In this document: positions 57,644 to 64,000 of the stretch, in pieces
How positions within the stretch are numbered: the stretch's first letter is position 1
Layout: the number at the start of each line of letters is the position of its first letter
NCBI RefSeq assembly: GCF_019795295.1
Contig: NZ_JAIMCG010000001.1
Location: 186,001 to 250,000, forward strand
Source of the DNA: Cupriavidus sp. AU9028
GTDB lineage: Bacteria; Pseudomonadota; Gammaproteobacteria; Burkholderiales; Burkholderiaceae
Direction: 5' to 3'
Length of the DNA: 64,000 bases
The notes under the pieces: model-generated
Databases searched by the model: none
Seen by the model: only the letters and a program-made list of their open reading frames with translations
Told to the model about the DNA's origin: nothing
Made by a program: the position numbers and the translations under genes

Positions 57644-58327
57644 CTATTTCGCCGTGACAGGAGCGAGCAGCAACGGAAGCAGCTCCGATGCGTGACGCAC
57701 GAGATAGGTGCCCTCCCACGCCTCCGGCGGCGGCCCTTCGCCACAGTAGCCGTAGGCGGCGGTAATGGTGGTCATGCCCGCCGCCTTGCCCGCCTGGATA
57801 TCTCGCAGATCGTCGCCGACATAGGCGCAGCGCGCCGGATCGACGCCGCAGAGTTCGGCTGCATGAAGCAGCGGGGCCGGGTGCGGCTTGGGATGAGACG
57901 CGGTGTCGCCGCTGACCACGGCAGCCGCGCGCGGCGCCAGGCCGATCGCCTCGACCAGCGGTACCGTGAAGCGGGCGATCTTGTTGGTGACGATGCCCCA
58001 GGGCAGGCCAGCTTGCTCCAGGCCACGCAGCACCTCTTCCATGCCATCGAACAACCGGGTATGGGCTGCGATATCCGCTTCGTAGTAGTTGAGGAAGGCG
58101 TCACGCAGGGCAGGGAAGTCCGGATCGTCCGGCGTCTTGCCGAAGGCAGCCCCGATCAACCCGCGGGCGCCGTGCGACGCGACCGGGCGCAGCAGTTCGT
58201 AGGCGACCGGCGCCCGGCCATGGTCGGCCACCACCCGGTTGGCTGCCGCGGCCAGATCGGGGGCGGTGTCCGCCAGCGTGCCATCGAGGTCGAAGAAGAC
58301 GGCGTCGAAAGTCGGCATGTCAGGCAT
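57644..58327 (-). CDS. gph: phosphoglycolate phosphatase (HAD family)
   Basis: 227 residues of the HAD superfamily: nucleophile motif [36 protein letters not shown] (motif 2/3 region), [10 protein letters not shown], and acidic motif [17 protein letters not shown]. Gph removes 2-phosphoglycolate formed by DNA repair or oxygenation. It sits after ubiG and overlaps its stop by 8 bp when read from the ATG at 58327; the ATG at 58318 ([10 protein letters not shown]) is an alternative start. The ubiG-gph order is conserved in betaproteobacteria. Confidence 0.93.
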   Translation of the reverse strand: MPDMPTFDAVFFDLDGTLADTAPDLAAAANRVVADHGRAPVAYELLRPVASHGARGLIGAAFGKTPDDPDFPALRDAFLNYYEADIAAHTRLFDGMEEVLRGLEQAGLPWGIVTNKIARFTVPLVEAIGLAPRAAAVVSGDTASHPKPHPAPLLHAAELCGVDPARCAYVGDDLRDIQAGKAAGMTTITAAYGYCGEGPPPEAWEGTYLVRHASELLPLLLAPVTAK

Positions 58328-59051
58328 TGCGGCGGAAGGCCATCATGTAGTTGACGTCGGTGTCGTCGCTCAGCTCGTAGACCTGCGCGAGCGGGCGGTA
58401 GACCAGTCCCTTCATCTGCAGCAGGTCCAGGCCCGCCTGGCGGCCAAAGCGTGCCATCTCCGCCGGTTGCAGGAACTTCTCGTAGTCATGCGTGCCGCGC
58501 GGCAGCATGTTCATCACGTACTCCGCACCGATCACGGCCAGCAGGTAGGCCTTCAGGTTGCGGTTGATGGTGGAGAAGAACACGTGGCCACCGGGGCGGA
58601 CCAGCGTGGCACAGGCACGCACGACCGAAGCCGGGTCCGGCACGTGCTCCAGCATTTCCATGCAGGTGACCACGTCGACGCTGGCCGGCATGCGCTCGGC
58701 CAGCGTTTCGACCGGGATCTCCTCGTAGGTGACCACCACGCCGGAATCCAGGCTGTGCAGGTCCGCGACCTTCAGCGCCTTGCGCGACAGGTCGATGCCG
58801 CGCACCGTGGCGCCCAGCCTGGCCATGCTTTCGGACAGGATGCCACCGCCGCACCCGACATCGACGACCTGCTTGCCGCTCAGATGCGCGATGCCGTCGA
58901 TCCAGCCCAGACGCAGCGGATTGATGTCATGCAGCGGCTTGAATTCGCTGTTGGGGTCCCACCAGCGGTGCGCCATCTCGCTGAATTTGTCGATTTCCTT
59001 CAGATCGGCATTGCGGGGCAACTGGCGCGTCTCGACGGTAGGGTGAGCCAT
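58320..59051 (-). CDS. ubiG: ubiquinone biosynthesis O-methyltransferase
   Basis: 243 residues, a class I SAM methyltransferase: [19 protein letters not shown] near the N-terminus (UbiG-specific), motif [20 protein letters not shown], and [38 protein letters not shown] and the tail [11 protein letters not shown] complete the family pattern. It performs both O-methylations of ubiquinone synthesis. It lies between the OmpA-family gene and gph on the same strand. Confidence 0.97.
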   Translation of the reverse strand: MAHPTVETRQLPRNADLKEIDKFSEMAHRWWDPNSEFKPLHDINPLRLGWIDGIAHLSGKQVVDVGCGGGILSESMARLGATVRGIDLSRKALKVADLHSLDSGVVVTYEEIPVETLAERMPASVDVVTCMEMLEHVPDPASVVRACATLVRPGGHVFFSTINRNLKAYLLAVIGAEYVMNMLPRGTHDYEKFLQPAEMARFGRQAGLDLLQMKGLVYRPLAQVYELSDDTDVNYMMAFRRNA

Positions 59052-59167
59052 ATGGAATCGGGAGAGGGAAGACGGAGAGGTTGGTATCCGGCGCCATGGC
59101 CGACGGCACGTTGGGCGGCGGAGTACGGGAATTGCCCAACTCTACCAAAAAAATGCAGGCGAAAAAA

Positions 59168-59189
59168 AAGCCCAGCTTGCGCTGGGCTT
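59168..59189 (-). terminator. terminator of the OmpA-family gene
   Basis: A 9-bp stem (59168-59176 with 59181-59189), loop TTGC, ending on the minus strand in a run of eight T. It separates the OmpA-family gene from ubiG. Confidence 0.92.
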
Positions 59190-59212
59190 CTTCCGCATCG
59201 GAACAGGTCCGA

Positions 59213-59875
59213 TTAGCGTGCGCTGCGGGTGCCGACGACTTCGACTTCCACGCGGCGGTTCGGCTGCTGGCAGGCGATCTGTGCCGAGCGGTTGCCCTTG
59301 CACGACTTCGGATCGACCTTCAGCTGACGCTCGCCCTTGCCTTCGGTGTAGACGCGGTTGGCTTCGACGCCCTTGCTCACCAGATAGGCCTTGACGGCTT
59401 CGGCGCGGCGGATCGACAGGCGATCGTTGTAGCGATCGGTGCCGAACGAGTCGGTGTGACCCACTGCGATGATGACTTCCAGAGTGATGCCCGACAGCTT
59501 CGACACCAGGTCGTCCAGCTTCGCGCGACCTTCCGGCTTCAGCACAGCCTTGTCGAAGTCGAACAGCGTGTCGGCGGCGAAGGTAACCTTCTCGCTCGAA
59601 ACGACCGGAGCAGCCGGCTTGGCCGGTGCGGGTGCCGGAGCGGCGGCCGGTGCCAGGGCGCCGTCGCACTGGGCGTTGGCGGTGGCCGGAGTCCAGGAGC
59701 TATCGCGCCAGCAGAGCTCGTTCGTGCCATTCTTCCACACGTACTCGCTCGTACCGTTACCCCAGTTATCGTTCACGGCCTTCTTTTCATAAGGAACCGA
59801 CGACGATTGGGCTTGAGCGGATGCGGCCATTACTGCGGTAGCTGCAACGAGCGCGAGCTTGGCAAATTTTTTCAT
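59213..59875 (-). CDS. OmpA-family outer-membrane/peptidoglycan-binding protein
   Basis: 220 residues. The signal peptide ends SAQAQSSS (~residue 22). A short N-terminal region with two cysteines (NELCWRDSSWTPATANAQCD) replaces the usual OmpA barrel. A proline/alanine linker follows (~75-92), then the OmpA C-terminal domain (~95-215) with VTFAADTLFDFDKAVLKPEG, VGHTDSFGTDRYNDRLS and RRVEVEVVG. The two Asp/Arg positions that bind diaminopimelate are present. It anchors the outer membrane to peptidoglycan. GAGGAGA precedes the start; a TATACT (minus strand, 59951-59956) may be its -10 box. Confidence 0.92.
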   Translation of the reverse strand: MKKFAKLALVAATAVMAASAQAQSSSVPYEKKAVNDNWGNGTSEYVWKNGTNELCWRDSSWTPATANAQCDGALAPAAAPAPAPAKPAAPVVSSEKVTFAADTLFDFDKAVLKPEGRAKLDDLVSKLSGITLEVIIAVGHTDSFGTDRYNDRLSIRRAEAVKAYLVSKGVEANRVYTEGKGERQLKVDPKSCKGNRSAQIACQQPNRRVEVEVVGTRSAR

Positions 59876-60297
59876 ATTTCTCCTCTCAGGATGAGATCAC
59901 CGCAGGGTTACTGCGAGCAAATGGACGAAAACAAGTCATACATTCTTCGGAGTATAACCTTCCTCGAGTGGAGAATGCTCCACTTCGAACAATGTCTGGC
60001 TCTTCGCTGGGGAATTGTGCCACAAGGCTCGTTTCCTAAGAAGTAAATATATTCGATTCAATCCATGGGTTTGGGGGCTGTGGTGTTTGTGCAACACGGA
60101 CCTTGCGGCGCCCGCAAACCCTTGTCGCAGCTTGGCTGGCGGGCTTCGCTCCGGGCCGGGCGGCTGCTTCCGGCGGCGGTCCGGACGCCGCGGGAAGGGG
60201 TTGCGGCGCGTGTTAGAATGCCATGTTGCCCGCTGCCCCGGCCGCCTCCCTGCGCCGGGTCAAACGCGGGCGTTTCAACCGCATACGCCACGCCGCA
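59876..60297. other. divergent promoter region between the OmpA-family gene and gyrA
   Basis: About 420 bp with no supported gene. Towards the OmpA-family gene, the minus strand has TATACT (59951-59956) and a hairpin of AGTGGA/TCCACT (59967-59984). Towards gyrA there is TAGAAT at 60214-60219, 79 bp before the start. -35 boxes are not convincing. The middle (60060-60200) shows nothing I can name. Confidence 0.5.
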
Positions 60298-62976
60298 ATG
60301 GATCAATTCGCAAAAGAAACCCTTCCGGTCTCCCTAGAAGAGGAAATGCGCCGCTCCTATCTCGATTACGCCATGAGCGTGATCGTCGGGCGCGCGCTTC
60401 CCGACGTGCGGGACGGCCTGAAGCCGGTTCACCGGCGTGTGCTGTTCGCAATGCACGAGCTGAACAACGACTGGAACCGGCCTTACAAGAAGTCGGCCCG
60501 TATTGTCGGCGACGTCATTGGTAAATATCACCCGCACGGCGACACCGCGGTGTACGACACCATTGTCCGCATGGCGCAGGACTTTTCGCTGCGCTACATG
60601 CTGGTGGACGGCCAGGGCAATTTCGGCTCGGTCGACGGCGACAACGCCGCGGCGATGCGTTATACGGAAATCCGGCTGTCCAAGATAGCGCATGAAATGC
60701 TGTTGGACATCGATAAGGAAACCGTCGATTTCATTCCGAACTACGACGGTTCCGAAAACGAGCCGCACATTCTGCCGGCGCGTATTCCGAATCTGCTGAT
60801 CAACGGCTCCTCGGGCATTGCGGTCGGCATGGCGACCAATATCCCGCCGCATAACCTGAATGAAGTCGTCGACGGCTGCCTGCACCTGCTGCGCAACCCG
60901 CAGGCGACCGTGGACGAGCTGATCGAGCTGATCCCGGCGCCCGATTTCCCCACCGCCGGCATTATCTATGGCATCCAGGGCGTGCGCGAAGGCTACCGCA
61001 CCGGGCGGGGGCGGGTGGTGATGCGAGCACGCACGCACTTCGAGGATATCGACCGCGGCCAGCGCCAGGCGATCATCATCGACGAGCTGCCGTACCAGGT
61101 GAACAAGCGCACCCTGCTGGAGCGGATCGCCGAGCTGGTGACGGAGAAGAAGGTCGAGGGCATTTCGGACATCCGCGACGAGTCCGACAAGTCGGGCATG
61201 CGCGTGGTGATCGAGCTCAAGCGCAACGAGGTGCCCGAGGTCGTCCTCAACAACCTATATAAGAACACCCAGCTGCAGGACACCTTCGGCATGAACATGG
61301 TGGCGCTGGTCGACGGCCAGCCGCGCCTGCTGAACCTGCGTCAGATGCTGGAGTGCTTCCTGTCGCACCGGCGCGAGGTGGTGACCCGTCGCACCGTGTA
61401 CGAACTGCGCAAGGCACGGGAGCGCGGCCATGTGCTGGAAGGCCTGGCGGTGGCGCTGGCCAACATCGACGAGTTCATCGCCATCATCAAGGCGGCGCCG
61501 ACGCCGCCGGTGGCCAAGCAGGAACTGATGGCCAAGGCGTGGGACTCCTCCGTGGTGCGCGAAATGCTGGCGCGGGCGGAAAGCGAAGCGCCGGGCGGCC
61601 GCGCCGCGTACCGGCCCGACGGCCTGCCGGCGGTGTTCGGCATGCAAGCGGACGGCCTGTACCGCCTGTCCGATTCGCAGGCGGGCGAAATCCTGCAGAT
61701 GCGCCTGCAGCGCCTGACCGGCCTGGAGCAGGACAAGATCGTCCAGGAGTATCGCGAGATCATGGACACGATCAGCGACCTGCTCGACATCCTCGCCCGT
61801 CCGGAGCGGATCACCTCCATCATCACCGACGAACTGACGGCGATTCGCGCCGAGTTCGGCGATGACCGCCGCTCGCAGATCGAGCTGAACGCGACCGAAC
61901 TCGATACCGAGGACCTGATTACCCCGCAGGACATGGTGGTGACGCTGTCGCACAGCGGCTATATGAAGAGCCAGCCGATCTCCGAATACCGGGCGCAGAA
62001 GCGCGGCGGCCGCGGCAAGCAGGCGATGGCGACCAAGGAAGACGACTGGATCGATACGCTGTTCGTCGCCAATACGCACGACTACATCCTGTGCTTCTCC
62101 AACCGCGGCCGGCTGTACTGGCTGAAGGTGTACGAGGTGCCGCAGGGCTCCCGTGCCTCGCGCGGACGCCCGATCGTCAATATGTTCCCGCTGCAGGACG
62201 GCGAGAAGATCACGGTGATCCTGCCGGTGCGCCAGTTCGACGCCGAGCACTATATCTTCATGGCGACCGCGCGCGGCACGGTCAAGAAGACCGCGCTGAC
62301 CGAGTTCTCGAACCCGCGCAAGGCCGGCATCATCGCGGTCGACCTCGACGAGGGCGACTACCTGATCGGTGCCGCGGTGACCGACGGCAAGCACGACGTG
62401 ATGCTGTTCTCCGACGCCGGCAAGGCGGTGCGCTTCGACGAGAACGATGTGCGGCCGATGGGCCGGCAGGCGCGCGGCGTGCGGGGCATGAACCTGGACG
62501 ACGGCCAGACCGTGATCGCCATGCTGGTGGCGCCGCCGGAGAACGCCGAGGAGGCGACGCCGGTGGGCAGCGTGCTGACGGCGACCGAGAACGGCTATGG
62601 CAAGCGCACGCCGATCTCCGAATACACTCGACATGGCCGTGGCACGAAGGGCATGATCGCGATCCAGACGACCGAGCGTAACGGCCGCGTGGTCGCCGCG
62701 GCGCTGGTGGCGCCCGAGCACGAGATCATGCTGATCACCACCGGCGGCGTGCTGATCCGCACCCGCGTATCCGAAATCCGCGAGATGGGTCGCGCCACCC
62801 AGGGCGTCACGCTGATCAGCGTCGGCGAGGGCACCAGGCTGTCGGGCCTGCAGCGCATCGTCGAAAGCGATGCGGACAACGGTGCCGACGTGCCGGCGGA
62901 CGAAGACGACGAGGCAGAGGACGGCGGTCCGGCCGACGGCAATGCAGCCGACGGTACGGCAGGCACGGAATCGTAA
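60298..62976 (+). CDS. gyrA: DNA gyrase subunit A
   Basis: 892 residues, breakage-reunion subunit of gyrase. The quinolone-determining region reads [19 protein letters not shown], with Thr83 and Asp87 in E. coli numbering. The catalytic Tyr is in [12 protein letters not shown], near residue 122. The GyrA box [11 protein letters not shown] starts the C-terminal DNA-wrapping propeller (~560-860), and the tail is acidic ([10 protein letters not shown]). The ATG at 60298 ([10 protein letters not shown]) is chosen from family alignment; a longer frame from 60223 adds non-family residues. Confidence 0.98.
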   Translation: MDQFAKETLPVSLEEEMRRSYLDYAMSVIVGRALPDVRDGLKPVHRRVLFAMHELNNDWNRPYKKSARIVGDVIGKYHPHGDTAVYDTIVRMAQDFSLRYMLVDGQGNFGSVDGDNAAAMRYTEIRLSKIAHEMLLDIDKETVDFIPNYDGSENEPHILPARIPNLLINGSSGIAVGMATNIPPHNLNEVVDGCLHLLRNPQATVDELIELIPAPDFPTAGIIYGIQGVREGYRTGRGRVVMRARTHFEDIDRGQRQAIIIDELPYQVNKRTLLERIAELVTEKKVEGISDIRDESDKSGMRVVIELKRNEVPEVVLNNLYKNTQLQDTFGMNMVALVDGQPRLLNLRQMLECFLSHRREVVTRRTVYELRKARERGHVLEGLAVALANIDEFIAIIKAAPTPPVAKQELMAKAWDSSVVREMLARAESEAPGGRAAYRPDGLPAVFGMQADGLYRLSDSQAGEILQMRLQRLTGLEQDKIVQEYREIMDTISDLLDILARPERITSIITDELTAIRAEFGDDRRSQIELNATELDTEDLITPQDMVVTLSHSGYMKSQPISEYRAQKRGGRGKQAMATKEDDWIDTLFVANTHDYILCFSNRGRLYWLKVYEVPQGSRASRGRPIVNMFPLQDGEKITVILPVRQFDAEHYIFMATARGTVKKTALTEFSNPRKAGIIAVDLDEGDYLIGAAVTDGKHDVMLFSDAGKAVRFDENDVRPMGRQARGVRGMNLDDGQTVIAMLVAPPENAEEATPVGSVLTATENGYGKRTPISEYTRHGRGTKGMIAIQTTERNGRVVAAALVAPEHEIMLITTGGVLIRTRVSEIREMGRATQGVTLISVGEGTRLSGLQRIVESDADNGADVPADEDDEAEDGGPADGNAADGTAGTES

Positions 62977-63057
62977 TCAGTTGCAACATTGGCTGGCGAA
63001 CCGGAACTAGGATTACGGCTGCCGGACTAAAAACGGACGAATTCATAGGGAGTCATA

Positions 63058-63618
63058 ATGCGTCAAACCCAACGTATCGCTGTTCTCGCTGCCTTTGTTC
63101 CGGCCATGATGGTCGCACATCACGCACAGGCGCAGGACGCGGACAAGACCGCTGCCATCAAGGAGCTGCTGACCGTGATGCAGGCGGAACAGGCCGTCAA
63201 GGGCCAGGCCGAGAACTGGCAGGCGGGCGCGAAGCAGGAAGCGCCGCTGGTGCTGGAGCAGGTGCTGGTCGAGAACAAGACGCTGAGCGACAAGCAGAAG
63301 CAGGATGCGGTCGAGAAGCTGAAGAAGAATGGTGCCGTGCAGCGTGTGGTCGACAACGCCGGCAAGCAGTTCGCCACCGATGCCTTCCGCAAGGACGCGC
63401 TGCAGGCGCACTACGACGCCTTCGGCAAGTACTACAGCGCGCAGGAAATCCGCGACCTGACCACCTTCCTGAAGTCGCCGACCGGCCAGAAGTTCATGGC
63501 CAACCAGGGCAAGGCCACGCAGGAAATCTGGGGCTCGATGATGCAGAAGTACGGCCCGCAGGTTGGCAAGTCGATGCGCGACGCCGCTGAAAAGGAAGTG
63601 ACCGCGGCAGCCAAGTAA
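63058..63618 (+). CDS. periplasmic DUF2059 protein
   Basis: 186 residues. The signal peptide ends HHAQAQDA (~residue 26). The mature, helical part matches DUF2059: KTAAIKELLTVMQAEQAV near its start, then DAFRKDALQAHYDAFGKYYS and TTFLKSPTGQKFMANQGKAT. It is probably periplasmic and its function is unknown. GGGAG lies upstream of the ATG. It lies 81 bp after gyrA and before serC, with a terminator following. Confidence 0.88.
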   Translation: MRQTQRIAVLAAFVPAMMVAHHAQAQDADKTAAIKELLTVMQAEQAVKGQAENWQAGAKQEAPLVLEQVLVENKTLSDKQKQDAVEKLKKNGAVQRVVDNAGKQFATDAFRKDALQAHYDAFGKYYSAQEIRDLTTFLKSPTGQKFMANQGKATQEIWGSMMQKYGPQVGKSMRDAAEKEVTAAAK

Positions 63619-63691
63619 CGGCTCCGCTGCAGGCCGGACGCGCCGACGGCGAGCCCGGCCTTGCGCGCAATCTCGCGCCGCTTTGAGTAAT

Positions 63692-63725
63692 AATGGCTGC
63701 CTGGTCCACCTGGCAGCCATTTTTC
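63692..63725 (+). terminator. terminator after the DUF2059 gene
   Basis: A 10-bp stem (63692-63701 with 63712-63721), 10-nt loop, and a T run. It lies just before the serC start, so serC probably has its own promoter or relies on read-through. Confidence 0.85.
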
Positions 63726-63735
63726 TTTGCCCTCC

Positions 63736-64000
63736 ATGAACGATCCCCAGCCCAACGCCCTTGCCGCCATGCTGCAGCGCAGTGCAGCCGAACGTGTCTT
63801 CAATTTCTCCGCCGGACCCGCGGCCTTGCCGACCGAGGTACTGCAGCAGGCTGCCGAGGAGATGCTGTCCTGGCGGGGCACCGGGGTGTCGGTGATGGAG
63901 ATGAGTCACCGCAGCAAGGAGTTCGAGAGCATCCACCAGCAGGCCCTGGCCGACTTGCGCGAATTGCTGGCGGTGCCGGACAACTACCGGATCCTGTTCC
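63736..64000 (+). CDS. serC: phosphoserine aminotransferase (5' part)
   Basis: The first 88 residues are visible before the window ends. [20 protein letters not shown], then [20 protein letters not shown] is the typical SerC start, including the substrate-contacting Arg and His. SerC transaminates 3-phosphohydroxypyruvate to phosphoserine and also acts in pyridoxal phosphate synthesis. The start [11 protein letters not shown] extends ~20 residues before the family core; no ribosome site stands out. An internal ATG (63769) is possible. Confidence 0.95.
   Translation, partial: MNDPQPNALAAMLQRSAAERVFNFSAGPAALPTEVLQQAAEEMLSWRGTGVSVMEMSHRSKEFESIHQQALADLRELLAVPDNYRILF

Overview
The window is GC-rich, densely coded chromosomal DNA from a betaproteobacterium, most likely a Burkholderiaceae member of the Cupriavidus/Ralstonia group. 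The reasons are the nadE-glnB pair, the paired cyanophycin synthetases, a groESL operon with a CIRCE operator under a heat-shock-like promoter, the order ompA-ubiG-gph with gyrA and serC close by, and a tmRNA tag reading ANDERYALAA. All assignments come from reading motifs and translations by eye; no database search was possible.

Layout. 1-3.1 kb: 5' part of an NTF2-like gene (minus), a possible LysR scrap, then groES-groEL. 3.2-5.3 kb: a secreted hydroxynitrile-lyase-type cupin coupled to a carboxymuconolactone-decarboxylase-like protein, and a metallophosphoesterase. 5.6-7.7 kb: LemA lipoprotein and two TPM-domain proteins. 7.8-18.5 kb: hemL, rubredoxin, a small membrane protein, an aldehyde dehydrogenase, ppa, a FemAB/GNAT-type protein, nadE-glnB, a TRIC-type membrane protein, an Smr protein and trxB. 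18.6-26.6 kb: ftsK, lolA, a small lipoprotein, a HEAT-repeat protein, rarA, serS and tRNA-Ser(CGA). 26.6-30 kb: a glutamate/aspartate-type binding protein, a D-amino-acid dehydrogenase-like flavoprotein and a divergent LysR regulator. 30-33.4 kb: a translationally coupled pair, an intact cytoplasmic-looking subtilase and a metallo-beta-lactamase-like protein that has lost its metal-binding motifs. This is the most unusual intact module in the window. 33.6-38 kb: a PAP2 phosphatase, a CorC/HlyC-type protein, and a cystine-type binding protein with its permease. 38.2-46.6 kb: a cyanophycin locus (two synthetases, divergent ABC exporter with zinc ribbon, DUF1854 protein). 46.6-53 kb: a distal valine degradation operon (mmsA, acyl-CoA dehydrogenase, HIBYL-CoA hydrolase type, mmsB) with a divergent XRE-type regulator.

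53-57.6 kb is accessory DNA. It holds a Fic-protein scrap, a HepT/MntA toxin-antitoxin pair and a decayed 2.9-kb island inserted at the 3' end of tmRNA. The island still shows an integrase pseudogene, two lipoprotein genes, an 18-bp repeat of the tmRNA end at both borders, and what looks like the original tmRNA terminator stranded beyond the far border.

57.6-64 kb returns to core genes: gph, ubiG, an OmpA-family protein, gyrA, a DUF2059 protein and the start of serC. Nine copies of a GC-rich palindromic REP-like element lie between genes at five loci. Four loci carry inverted pairs in two fixed geometries, like bacterial interspersed mosaic elements.
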